A DNA stretch of 15,436 nucleotides from CAYONM01 sp964405325 (GTDB lineage: Bacteria; Planctomycetota; UBA11346). The position numbers were made by a program, and so were the translations under genes. Location of the stretch: positions 1 through 15,436 of the forward strand of contig CAYONM010000071.1 of the NCBI GenBank assembly GCA_964405325.1, in the 5' to 3' direction. Shown here one piece after another: positions 8,102-15,353 of this stretch. Positions within the stretch are counted from its first letter, which is position 1. The number at the start of each line of letters is the position of its first letter. Under the pieces are notes generated by a model. It searched no databases. It was not told the origin of the DNA and saw nothing but the letters and a program-made list of their open reading frames with translations.

Positions 8102-8929
8102 ATGCTGCTGCTGCGCAACAAGGAGAGCTACAGCTTCGGGCCCCGTGACTGGGGTGCCGGCGAAGGCCGTATTCTGCGGCTCGCCTGTGAGGAGTGGGAT
8201 GCCGTCACCGATCTGCAGCCGGTCATCCATGACTATGAGAGCCTGGTGTTCGTTCGGGTCGGCGCCCTCCGACTCAAGCATCTGGGGACCAGGGCTGGTA
8301 CCGGTGATCTGATCCATCTGGCCGGCGGTCAGGTTCGAGCGCTCGCTTGCGATGATGGCGACTGTCGCCTGGTCCTCTGTTCCTTTCGCTGGCAGCAGGC
8401 GGCTGCGAACTGTGCCGCTCTTTTCCCCCGGGAGCGACCCATCATCCATATCGGTCCCGGCAGCCTGGTTGAGGAGGCCATCGACCGGCTGATGGATGAG
8501 GCCCGGGCGGGCATGCCTGATTTCCATCGTGCCTCCATGCTCTGGCTGGAGCTGCTGCTGCTCACCCTCCAGCGGCATCAGATGCCATCGGAACCAGCGC
8601 ATCGACCCCGCTGGCAGCGTTTCCACGCCGCCCAGAACCACATCCAGACCCATTGGGCGCAGATCACCAGCACCAGGGAAGCGGCCGAACAGCTGGACAT
8701 GAGCCATGCCTATCTCTGCCGTCTGTTCAAGGAATTCGCCGCTGTCACCCCGTACCAGTTCCTGATGGATCTGAAGATCCGGGCCGCCGCTGACCGGCTT
8801 GCAGTCGGCGAAGCCTCCATCGCGCAGCTGACCGAGGAGCTGGGCTTCTCGCATGCGCTGGTCTTCGCCCGCGCCTTTCGCCGGGTGATGGGCGAGACGC
8901 CAGGGCGCTTCCAGACCCGCTTTCAATAG
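8102..8929 (+). CDS. AraC-family transcriptional regulator
   Basis: 275 aa from the ATG at 8102. The frame is also open back to a TTG at 7961 (322 aa) with a GTG at 8024. None of these starts has an ideal ribosome site; 8102 has GAGGGAG about 14 nt upstream and begins just before recognisable domain sequence. The N-terminal half (to about residue 120) is a cupin-like ligand-sensing region, with GTGDLIHLAGGQ matching the usual turn of such domains. The last 100 residues carry the double helix-turn-helix: TREAAEQLDMSHAYLCRLFK (first HTH), then a linker helix, IAQLTEELGFSHALVFARAF (second HTH) and the final GETPGRF signature. It is transcribed divergently from the beta-helix pair and is the obvious candidate for its local, probably sugar-responsive, activator. 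The ligand is unknown. Confidence 0.88.
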   Translation: MLLLRNKESYSFGPRDWGAGEGRILRLACEEWDAVTDLQPVIHDYESLVFVRVGALRLKHLGTRAGTGDLIHLAGGQVRALACDDGDCRLVLCSFRWQQAAANCAALFPRERPIIHIGPGSLVEEAIDRLMDEARAGMPDFHRASMLWLELLLLTLQRHQMPSEPAHRPRWQRFHAAQNHIQTHWAQITSTREAAEQLDMSHAYLCRLFKEFAAVTPYQFLMDLKIRAAADRLAVGEASIAQLTEELGFSHALVFARAFRRVMGETPGRFQTRFQ

Positions 8930-8970
8930 GCGAGTGCGCCGGAGGGCGAGGATTTGCGGTCCGGAATCCG

Positions 8971-8998
8971 CCTTGCGCCTTGCGCCTTGCGCCTCCGA
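8971..8998. repeat. CCTTGCG heptad tandem array
   Basis: Three perfect CCTTGCG units (8971-8977, 8978-8984, 8985-8991) are followed by a decaying fourth. The array precedes the first hairpin repeat at 9009, and a matching heptad array is found just before the N gap at 12618-12640, so heptads and hairpin appear to form one composite repeat. No coding sense is apparent in 8930-9100. Confidence 0.8.
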
Positions 8999-9008
8999 TA
9001 AATCCACC

Positions 9009-9034
9009 CGGAGCGCGAGGCCTTGCCTCGCATG
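9009..9034. repeat. REP-like hairpin repeat, copy 1
   Basis: A 26-bp repeat (CGGAGC, then the hairpin GCGAGGCCTTGCCTCGC, then ATG) present four times in the window. The hairpin has a perfect 7-bp stem, GCGAGGC/GCCTCGC, around a CTT loop. Similarity between copies 1 and 2 continues about 40 bp beyond the core, through a degenerate GCAGC...GCATGGA-type tail. Small GC-rich hairpins of this type are typical REP elements mobilised by RAYT transposases. Confidence 0.9.
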
Positions 9035-9123
9035 CTTGAGCATCCGGAAAGCTGCAGCCTGCCACATGGACGGCAAGGGCCCCGGTGGTGGTGATCGTTC
9101 TACGCGCCGTCCGCCGTTCCACA

Positions 9124-9149
9124 CGGAGCGCGAGGCCTTGCCTCGCATG
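9124..9149. repeat. REP-like hairpin repeat, copy 2
   Basis: Identical to copy 1 over all 26 bp and in the same orientation, 115 bp further along. It lies within the terminal part of the truncated exported-protein frame, where the minus strand reads it as CEARPRAP. Confidence 0.9.
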
Positions 9150-9273
9150 TTGGGCTTTCTGAATTGCAGCAGCTAGCCGCATGGATGGAAAATGCTACTG
9201 GTGCCGATGATCTCCCCGTGCGCCGCAAGGCGACGCGCTCCCAGCGGCCGGACCGCTCGTCCGGAAACTCCTT

Positions 9274-9299
9274 CGGAGCGCGAGGCCTTGCCTCGCATG
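9274..9299. repeat. REP-like hairpin repeat, copy 3
   Basis: Identical 26-bp core in the same orientation, 150 bp after copy 2. This copy marks the point where the exported-protein frame changes from native-looking sequence (above 9300) to repeat-derived sequence, so it is the likely breakpoint. Confidence 0.9.
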
Positions 9300-9639
9300 C
9301 CAAGCGCGCCGGCCGCCACCAGCTGATCGCTGCCGTGGATCGGCCGGGCGTCGGGTAGACCGACAGCACCCTGCGGGCGATGCCGGCGTGATCCTGCTGG
9401 CGCACCAGTGGCAGGTAGGCCTGGGCGGCAGCACCCACATCTGGTCCCACCCAGCACATGCTGCCGCCGGGGGAATCACGGCGGGACTGCTGCATGAAGG
9501 CCAGTTCGGCCGTGGACCAGGTGGTGATGCCGCTGATGTCGGCAGCTTCGCTCGCCAGGAGCGATCCGCTCCCAAGGCCGCAGGCGAGCAGGACGGAACA
9601 GATGGCGCTCAAGCGCATGGCGATGCTCCCGCAATGACG

Positions 9640-11106
9640 TTATTCAGCAAAGGATGAACCCGGCCCGGTATAGGCGGCCAGAGTCTTGCCGGTACCGACG
9701 ATCAGCAGGCCGTGGGTGGCGCCGACGGCTGGGTTGTTGGGCCGGTCCAATTCGGTGTGGAAGAGCAGGCCGCCGTCACGATCGGCCTCGAAAACGAAAA
9801 AGTCCTTCTGCTCGTTGAGCACGTAGACCTTGCCGTCGGCCAACACCTGGCTCCAGTTCCACATGTTGCTGTGGATATCGCCCTGCCAGAGACGCTCGCC
9901 GGAGACGGCATCGAAGCAGTTGAGCCAGCCGGCATGATCGGCGATGAAGAGCAGGCCTTCCTCCGAGATCGAGGGGGTGCAGAAGGTGCGGTTGAGTTCG
10001 GTGTTGGTCCAGAGCTTGTGGCTGGCGGTGACGTCGCCGGTGCCCGAGGGATCGATGCAGACCAGGCCGCCGTTGCCGATGTAGCGGCGCCGATCCTCCT
10101 TGTGCTTGCTGCTGTAATGCACGTCCCGGGTCAGGGCGACGTAGAGCCGTCCGTCGAAATAGGTGGGCGCCGAGACCATCTCACACCAACCTTCGCTGCG
10201 AGAGCCGGGGCCGATACCGTAGGCGCTGTAGGGCATTGGTTTGCCGTCCTCGGTCTGGCGATAACTGGCTGGATTGGCATCCAGCCACCAGACATGTTCC
10301 AAGATGGCAGGCGCGGCGTCCGAGCCCCAGCTGGCCGGCGCGGCGAAGGCATGCACCCAGCCGGCGCTGTCGGGCCAGAACACCAGCTGACGGCCGTCGA
10401 TGACGGCGGAGGAGAGGGAGGACCACTGCCCGTGCTGGAAAGCCGGTACCACCACGTCGTCCTGGGCGACCAGGTCCCCGGTGGTTGTGTCGAGCACGAT
10501 GACGTTCGGATGCCAGGGCCGCTCGAAGCCGTTCATCTCCCAGTAATGGTCGTCGCTACCAGAGCCGTGGCCGGTCGGAATCCACCAGTGCTCGCCGATG
10601 ATCAGACCGACGCCGCTGGCCCCGTGCATCTGTGTGCCATAGAAGGCTTGGCCGGTGGGGCGCGACCAGAGTTCCTCACCTTCGGTGCTCAGGCAGAACA
10701 AACGGTCGCCGGAGCGGAAGTAGATCCGATCTCCGTCGATGATGGGCACATCGCTGATGCCGTAGCCGCTGGATTCTTCACCACTCCATTGCCAGAGCGG
10801 TTCGCCGCTGGCCACATCGACGCAGAGGAAGCCGGCTCTGGGCCGTCCTTCCGGTCGTTCGGGCAGGCTTTTGCCGTCCATGCCGCAATACAGCCGGTCG
10901 CCGATCACCGTCGGTACGTTGAAGAAGCGGCCACCACCCAGTTCCAGTGACCAGAGCTGATTCTGCTCGCCGATCTCGGCCGGCAGGTCTTCGGCCTGGA
11001 CGCGCATGTTGCGATGGGGGTCACTCGACCATTGCAAGGGCGATTCGGCCGCTAGCAGGCAGCTGGCGCCGAGCGCTAGCAGGGACAGACACAGACACAG
11101 GCGCAT
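9640..11106 (-). CDS. Exported PQQ-type (quinoprotein-like) beta-propeller protein
   Basis: 488 aa with a signal peptide (MRLCLCLSLLALGASC..., cleavage near LLAA-E). The rest is built of propeller blades with the characteristic pattern of a sheet strand, then a D-x-x-(S/T)G-x-x-LW turn: CVDVASGEPLWQW (95-107), CLSTEGEELWSR (138-149), VLDTTTGDLVAQ (204-215) and CFDAVSGERLWQG (397-409). Between them are PTVIGDRLYC and QVLADGKVYVLN-type strands. This is the PQQ-like repeat fold; no cofactor ligands or heme site are recognisable, so it is unlikely to be a proven dehydrogenase. It may bind or modify polysaccharide or serve as a scaffold. Its ATG overlaps the stop of the upstream propeller gene as TGATG, indicating translational coupling. 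Substrate unknown. Confidence 0.88.
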   Translation of the reverse strand: MRLCLCLSLLALGASCLLAAESPLQWSSDPHRNMRVQAEDLPAEIGEQNQLWSLELGGGRFFNVPTVIGDRLYCGMDGKSLPERPEGRPRAGFLCVDVASGEPLWQWSGEESSGYGISDVPIIDGDRIYFRSGDRLFCLSTEGEELWSRPTGQAFYGTQMHGASGVGLIIGEHWWIPTGHGSGSDDHYWEMNGFERPWHPNVIVLDTTTGDLVAQDDVVVPAFQHGQWSSLSSAVIDGRQLVFWPDSAGWVHAFAAPASWGSDAAPAILEHVWWLDANPASYRQTEDGKPMPYSAYGIGPGSRSEGWCEMVSAPTYFDGRLYVALTRDVHYSSKHKEDRRRYIGNGGLVCIDPSGTGDVTASHKLWTNTELNRTFCTPSISEEGLLFIADHAGWLNCFDAVSGERLWQGDIHSNMWNWSQVLADGKVYVLNEQKDFFVFEADRDGGLLFHTELDRPNNPAVGATHGLLIVGTGKTLAAYTGPGSSFAE

Positions 11107-12287
11107 CAGGGTACCTCCTTCCGGAAGGCGGAGCCGGCGAAACCGCTCACATAGAGCAGCTTCCGGGTGGGATCGTAGGCATAATCGTGATAGGTGAGTG
11201 GATCGCCCTCACCGGCGCGCCAGGCGTCTTCGACCAGATAGAGCTCGCTGATTTTGTTCCAAGTCGTGGCGGCATCGATGCTGCGGTAGACGCCGTCTTC
11301 ACATACCACCACCAGCTCGTCGTTGCTGCGACCGAAATACGGCCCCTTGCGCACTCCTGGCCGCGGACTGCCCAAGAGGCTCCAGCTGGCGCCAGCATCA
11401 TCGGAGACGATCACGCCTTCGGCAGCGGCCCAATACAGCCGGCCCTGGCTGAGCACCGGGGTGATGGCGCCGACGATATAGTCGGCGACCGGCACCCAGG
11501 TATCACCGCCATCCGTACTGTGCTCGATGCCCTCGTAGGTGCCCAACAGCAGGGCCTCGCCCTGCATGCCGTAACCCCTGCAGACCCGCTTCATCCATTT
11601 GGCGTGCTGAGACGCATACTGTTCTGGCGCTCCCTGCTCGGCCCAGACGATGGGATAGCCATGGTCGACCACTCCTAAGTGCCTTTTGCGGGCCTCTTTC
11701 CAGGCCTCGCCGCCGTCTGCGGAGACGACGATGCTCGTGCGGATGCGGCCATTGGCGATGATGCGCTGGGCATCAGGGCTGGACCAGTCCACCATGCCAT
11801 GCCGCCAGCCAGTATAATTCTGGAACAATTTCGAATTGCTGAAGACACGCCAGGTCTCCCCGCCATCCAGAGTCACCCCGCTCTGGCAGAGTTCGCCATC
11901 GGCCCTCCTGGCGTCGCCGCCTTCCGGCCACTTGCCAGGCGGCCAGACCCGGAACACGGCCAGGCGCCCGGCATGATCCGGATCCACCTGCATGCTCGCC
12001 GATCGCACCCAGCCGCCGAAGATCTGACCACCGTCGATGCGTTGCCAGGTCATACCAGCGTCGCTGCTCTTGTAGACGCCGTACGGCGGGCCGTTCAGGC
12101 CGGCATAGCAGTCGCCGGTCTGGCGATCGACCGCGATGCCGGCCACGCCGCGGGCGCCTGGGATGCTGCCATCGTACTCGGGCACGCTGGCGATCAGCGG
12201 CTCGGAAATGGAGACCCACTCGCTGGCGTCCATAATGCTGCCGCCGATGGCGATCAGGCAGCAGAGTAGGCGGATCGGGATCTTCAT
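11106..12287 (-). CDS. Exported BNR/Asp-box beta-propeller protein (sialidase/sortilin-like fold)
   Basis: 393 aa from the ATG at 12287, chosen over the ATG at 12314 because GAGGAG lies 5 nt upstream and a signal peptide follows directly (MKIPIRLLCCLIAIGG). It carries six Asp-box motifs of the S-x-D-x-G-x-T-W type: SSDAGMTW (74-81), TLDGGETW (139-146), SADGGEAW (189-196), STDGGDTW (257-264), SDDAGASW (295-302) and the weaker SIDAATTW (336-343). These occur in sialidases, VPS10-like domains and several beta-propeller polysaccharide lyases and hydrolases. The FRIP motif and arginine triad of a true sialidase are not evident, so sialidase activity should not be assumed. It is the first gene of a minus-strand operon with the PQQ-type propeller. 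Confidence 0.87.
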   Translation of the reverse strand: MKIPIRLLCCLIAIGGSIMDASEWVSISEPLIASVPEYDGSIPGARGVAGIAVDRQTGDCYAGLNGPPYGVYKSSDAGMTWQRIDGGQIFGGWVRSASMQVDPDHAGRLAVFRVWPPGKWPEGGDARRADGELCQSGVTLDGGETWRVFSNSKLFQNYTGWRHGMVDWSSPDAQRIIANGRIRTSIVVSADGGEAWKEARKRHLGVVDHGYPIVWAEQGAPEQYASQHAKWMKRVCRGYGMQGEALLLGTYEGIEHSTDGGDTWVPVADYIVGAITPVLSQGRLYWAAAEGVIVSDDAGASWSLLGSPRPGVRKGPYFGRSNDELVVVCEDGVYRSIDAATTWNKISELYLVEDAWRAGEGDPLTYHDYAYDPTRKLLYVSGFAGSAFRKEVP

Positions 12288-12640
12288 GGCGGCTCCTCGG
12301 CGGACTCGGTTCACAAGAGCGTACGGTCAACAGGCAGTGGTGGCCATCCACCAGGACGATGGCCATCCGAAACTGATCAGTGTCAGCGGAGGCCATGAGA
12401 TGAAAGTTGAACTATTCGAGTGGGTGATTGCCTTAAGGTGTATGTATGGCGAAGCAGATTACATGTGGATATAGCCATCATATTAGTTTGTATTTGCAGA
12501 GCGGCATTTGGGCAGGGTCAATCTCGGGAGACCATTAATAGACCAATTTGGCTCTACGCAGGCAACTCGGGAAATCAAGCTTGGCTGGTCTTTGGGCGTG
12601 CCGCGATCCGCCGTGCGCCTTCCGCCTTCCGGCTTGCGCC
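12288..12640. other. Upstream region of the propeller operon; heptad repeat at its right end
   Basis: No convincing gene. It holds the leader of the propeller operon, a small hairpin (TGGTGG-CCAT-CCACCA, 12338-12353) and a direct repeat TGGCCATCC (12341-12349 and 12360-12368) that could be an operator. No clear -10/-35 pair was found on the minus strand. A 24-codon plus-strand frame at 12400-12474 has GGAGG in front but no other support. From 12618 the sequence becomes heptads (CCTTCCG twice, then GCTTGCG) running into the gap. Confidence 0.6.
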
Positions 12641-12740
12641 NNNNNNNNNNNNNNNNNNNNNNNNNNNNNNNNNNNNNNNNNNNNNNNNNNNNNNNNNNNN
12701 NNNNNNNNNNNNNNNNNNNNNNNNNNNNNNNNNNNNNNNN
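12641..12740. other. Assembly gap of exactly 100 N
   Basis: All bases are N and the length is a round 100, the usual placeholder for a gap of unknown size. It lies between a heptad array and a hairpin repeat, as expected if repeats broke the assembly. Gene order across it is not directly supported by sequence. Confidence 0.98.
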
Positions 12741-12756
12741 CGTCCGCGTATCAACC

Positions 12757-12782
12757 CGGAGCGCGAGGCCTTGCCTCGCATG
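12757..12782. repeat. REP-like hairpin repeat, copy 4
   Basis: Same 26-bp core and orientation as the three copies near 9.0-9.3 kb, located just right of the gap and followed by TTGGGCGTCCGGAA, which resembles the tail of copies 1 and 2. Confidence 0.9.
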
Positions 12783-12815
12783 TTGGGCGTCCGGAAGGAC
12801 GACAGTGCAATGTGG

Positions 12816-12840
12816 CCGAGCTCCTCGACGAGGAGCTCGG
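12816..12840. repeat. 25-bp near-perfect palindrome
   Basis: Two 12-bp arms (CCGAGCTCCTCG and its complement) surround a single central A. No T tract follows on either strand, so it is not a classical terminator. It lies 33 bp beyond hairpin repeat copy 4. From here to the terminator at 13186 (about 345 bp) I see no gene. Confidence 0.75.
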
Positions 12841-13185
12841 AATCGCGTGGACAAGAGCAGCAAAAAGACGCCCAGGGAGGAAGGCGCCACGAATATACAA
12901 ATCATTCTATGGCAAGTGGAGGAATGGGTTTAGGAACAAATCGAAACAGGCTGCTTAGTGCAATGCCATTGTCCGGACACAGCACTAGCCCGAAACTGTA
13001 GATGGTCGCTGCTGCCGGATATTGTCCCAGTGCTATGGGGGAGAAGGCATCAATTTTTTTTCGGTCTCCGAATCCAGTCGGGTGTGTGCAATTCGTTGAT
13101 GCTGAAACCATCGACTCCCAGCAATTGTGGACAATGAGGTCGAAGGCATTTCCCTTGGATTTTCACGAAAACAAACTTGGCGCAA

Positions 13186-13218
13186 AGATGGCCCAAAGCG
13201 CCAGGCTTTGGGCCATCT
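13186..13218 (-). terminator. Intrinsic terminator of the GH94-like gene
   Basis: A perfect 14-bp stem (AGATGGCCCAAAGC and its complement) with a 5-nt loop starts 8 nt after the stop codon. On the minus strand it is followed by TTTGCGCCAAGTTTGT, a modest T-rich stretch. The position and stem strength fit a Rho-independent terminator. Confidence 0.8.
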
Positions 13219-13226
13219 GCAAGCAA

Positions 13227-15248
13227 TCAAACAGACCTATCATGCCCCGTCCGCAGGATCCGCTCTGCGGCAAAGGCTTGCCACATCACTGATGGATTCA
13301 TTGGGCTGTGAACCCGACGATCCCATAGCGCCACCTGGGTCCAACTCGGAACCTTGGCGAGGTGGGAATTGTAACAGTCGGGGCCATTCCAAATACCGAA
13401 GGGAGTGTCGGGGTGCACGGCATAGTGCTGCCGCAAGCTCAGGCGCCGCCAAATCTGCCAGGCCACCTCGATCATACCTGCCTCAGCCAGGGCCCAAATG
13501 AACCAGGCCACCGCCTGGGGCCAAACTCCACCGTTCTCCCCCTCGCCCGCTGATATGGGCAGCGACGAGATGTCTGCTGGCGGCGGACAAGGAAAGGCTG
13601 GATTAACCAAACACAATCCCAGCTCTGTCTGATTGTGTTCCAGGGCATGCTGCAAGCCAGCCGACTCGCCACCTCCAAGCGCCGCCCAACTCTGCGCGTT
13701 GATAAACACGCGGTCGCCGCCCACGGCCCTGCCGGCATCGGTATAACCGCGCAAATAATGCGTGCCGCACCAGGCACCCTGCAGGGCTTCTCCTAATTCG
13801 GCGACGTGACTGTTGAGCGTATCAGCCAACGCTGTCTCGCCTCGCTGCTGTGCCATTTCGGCCAAGCCAGCAGCCGCACGGGCGGCCATGCCCGTATTTT
13901 TGACGCTCTCGCCATGTCCATCTCGTCCCATCGGGAACAGATAGTCATTCCAATCGCCCTGAGCATTATGAATCAGTCCATGACGACCACGGCCAAGCAC
14001 ATTCCAGACATAGTCCCAAGCGCGACAAGCCCGTTGCCAGAGACTGGCCGAGCCGCCATCGCGCACTTGCAGCTCTTCATCCAGATACTGCGCATGTTCG
14101 CAAACGGCCAGAATAAACCACAACTCGGTATCCGAACTCTCCGGATGTCCCGGTGCTGACTGTTGCAGGTATTTTTCTGAATAGGCATGCCGTGACGGCA
14201 AATCACCATTGGCATATTGCGTCTTGGCTGCCCATCGCAGGTTCGCCTGCGCTTGCCGCGGGTGAACTGCAGCCAAGGCAATGGCATTTTCGCTCTGCTC
14301 GCGCTGATTACAGCCACCCCAGCCATAACCACCGAGACTGCTATAGTGCTCCTGCAAGGTCGCATCATAGCCGGTAAACTGCAATGCTTGTCCCAGGGTC
14401 CACTGACACTCATCGCGCATCCAGCCCGGTTCTAGCGCCCAGCCCTCCAGCTTGGCCAGCTCGCTTTTCCAGGCCGCCAGGGCCTGGAAAAAATCCAACC
14501 TCGCTAAGGGTTCATCACCATAGCCGACCACCATCTGCCAAGTGACCTGCTCCCCTGCTGCAAGCACCAGATCCCGCTGCAAACCAATACCAACCGTGGA
14601 GCACAGCTGCCCCTGCCACGTCCGATCACCATCCAAGCGGAAGCCGCCCAAACCTGGGATCGCATCCCTCAGGCAGGCTGATCCGTTGTTCAGTTGACAA
14701 TCTTTCTGCAGTAGATGGTGATAGCGATCAACCAGACTGCAGTCGGCTTGTACAGTCGCCTGCAAGCGCCGTTGATCCGTTCCAGGATTGCGCACGCGAA
14801 AGTGGATCTGAAGCCCCGGCCCACCCTGCGGCGGCGCGAGCAAGCACTCCTCCACATCCAGCAAACCACCAGGCAACTGACAGCGGAATCGGTACCGCAC
14901 ATACCCGATCCCATACCGTATCGGGCCGGTTGCCGTGCATTCACCGGGCACACAGCTGACCAGTTCACCATCTTCCGCCAACAGCAGCGCAACCGCACTC
15001 CGACACTGATGCGCCGGCTGCGTAATCCGCTGATAGCCCTGACCACCATCACTAGTACTCAAAGCCACCCCACCCCAGCGATCTGCCCGTGCCCACAGAT
15101 GGCCTGTGCTCAGCAAGTGTGGCAACGGATCATAGGGCGCCCGTCCGGGATCGGCATCCAGGTCGAAGCAGGGCAGATCGTTCTCATCGCGCTGCCAGTT
15201 ACCAAATGGACCGCAGGCACCAAATTCAGAATTAGAATGGTCAGACAT
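13227..15248 (-). CDS. GH94-like (glycosyltransferase 36 family) cytosolic enzyme with divergent motifs
   Basis: 673 aa with no signal peptide, so probably cytosolic. The N-terminal half (1-270) is a beta-rich domain; the C-terminal half is an (alpha/alpha)6 barrel. GH94-type landmarks: SDTELWFIL (372-380, family SDDxLWL), GDWNDY (431-436, carrying the Asp expected to be the general acid) and GENGGVW (570-576). GH94 enzymes phosphorolyse beta-linked disaccharides such as cellobiose or chitobiose. Departures: the family RDxLQD segment reads REQSEN (316-321), and ENGGxYTH reads ENGGVWPQ, losing a His that in characterised members contacts phosphate (from memory of the family). Length is shorter than the usual ~800 aa. 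It may be a phosphorylase of new specificity, or a hydrolase or transferase of the same fold. No good Shine-Dalgarno lies within 15 nt of the ATG. It sits on the other side of the assembly gap from the polysaccharide genes. Confidence 0.82.
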   Translation of the reverse strand: MSDHSNSEFGACGPFGNWQRDENDLPCFDLDADPGRAPYDPLPHLLSTGHLWARADRWGGVALSTSDGGQGYQRITQPAHQCRSAVALLLAEDGELVSCVPGECTATGPIRYGIGYVRYRFRCQLPGGLLDVEECLLAPPQGGPGLQIHFRVRNPGTDQRRLQATVQADCSLVDRYHHLLQKDCQLNNGSACLRDAIPGLGGFRLDGDRTWQGQLCSTVGIGLQRDLVLAAGEQVTWQMVVGYGDEPLARLDFFQALAAWKSELAKLEGWALEPGWMRDECQWTLGQALQFTGYDATLQEHYSSLGGYGWGGCNQREQSENAIALAAVHPRQAQANLRWAAKTQYANGDLPSRHAYSEKYLQQSAPGHPESSDTELWFILAVCEHAQYLDEELQVRDGGSASLWQRACRAWDYVWNVLGRGRHGLIHNAQGDWNDYLFPMGRDGHGESVKNTGMAARAAAGLAEMAQQRGETALADTLNSHVAELGEALQGAWCGTHYLRGYTDAGRAVGGDRVFINAQSWAALGGGESAGLQHALEHNQTELGLCLVNPAFPCPPPADISSLPISAGEGENGGVWPQAVAWFIWALAEAGMIEVAWQIWRRLSLRQHYAVHPDTPFGIWNGPDCYNSHLAKVPSWTQVALWDRRVHSPMNPSVMWQAFAAERILRTGHDRSV

Positions 15249-15259
15249 GTGTTCAATCG

Positions 15260-15288
15260 TTTAAACTAACCTTCGGCTTGCAAGCCAA
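15260..15288 (-). promoter_or_regulatory. Candidate promoter with overlapping palindrome, GH94-like gene
   Basis: On the minus strand TTGGCT (15288-15283) and TTTAAA (15265-15260) are separated by 17 bp. Transcription would start about 5 nt before the ATG, giving a nearly leaderless mRNA, which fits the missing ribosome site. A perfect 12-bp palindrome GGCTTGCAAGCC (15275-15286) overlaps the -35 box and could bind a LacI/GntR-type regulator. Both assignments rest on sequence only. Confidence 0.35.
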
Positions 15289-15325
15289 GACTTGTGCCGG
15301 TTTTTGCAACAAGGTCACAAACCGA

Positions 15326-15353
15326 GGGACATTGGATAGGGGACATTGGATAG
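15326..15353. repeat. 14-bp direct repeat upstream of the right-hand transposase
   Basis: Two perfect tandem copies of GGGACATTGGATAG (15326-15339 and 15340-15353), followed by a partial GGGACA. The array lies 52 bp upstream of the transposase ATG. GGGACA also occurs upstream of the left-edge transposase (minus strand, near 511), so it may be part of the element end. Confidence 0.8.

Larger units (their letters stand above)
9100..9618 (-). pseudogene. Small exported-protein gene with its 3' end overrun by REP-like repeats
   Basis: A 172-codon frame starts at the ATG at 9618 with GGGAG 7 nt upstream, 21 bp after the stop of the PQQ-type propeller gene, so it is the third gene of that operon. 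It has a clear signal peptide (hydrophobic 4-22, cleavage near LASEA). Residues 25-105 look like native protein (ITTWSTAELAFMQQSRRDSP, CWVGPDVGAAAQAYLPLV) but match no family I recognise. From residue 107 the translation is largely repeat: two hairpin copies are read in the same frame as CEARPRAP. The natural C-terminus has probably been lost by repeat insertion or deletion. Alternatively it is a short natural protein whose stop lay near 9300 and was removed. Whether the product is made or stable is unknown. Confidence 0.55.

Noticed and set aside
7904..9148. Minus-strand 414-codon frame opposite the AraC gene
   Set aside because: The plus strand has unmistakable AraC helix-turn-helix motifs; the minus frame is its shadow extended through the repeat island.
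9009..9299. CRISPR array (three identical repeats close together)
   Set aside because: Repeat spacing is irregular (115 and 150 bp), the intervening sequences resemble each other in part, no cas genes are present, and a fourth copy lies 3.5 kb away. REP-like dispersal fits better.
9712..12269. Plus-strand frames opposite the propeller genes
   Set aside because: No domains, no ribosome sites, and full overlap with well supported minus-strand genes.
11106..12287. Calling the Asp-box protein a sialidase
   Set aside because: Asp boxes occur in many propellers; the FRIP motif and arginine triad required for sialidase activity were not found.
12420..13001. Several frames running through the N gap
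   Set aside because: They are open only because N codons are not counted as stops. No domain or ribosome site supports them, and they include repeat sequence.
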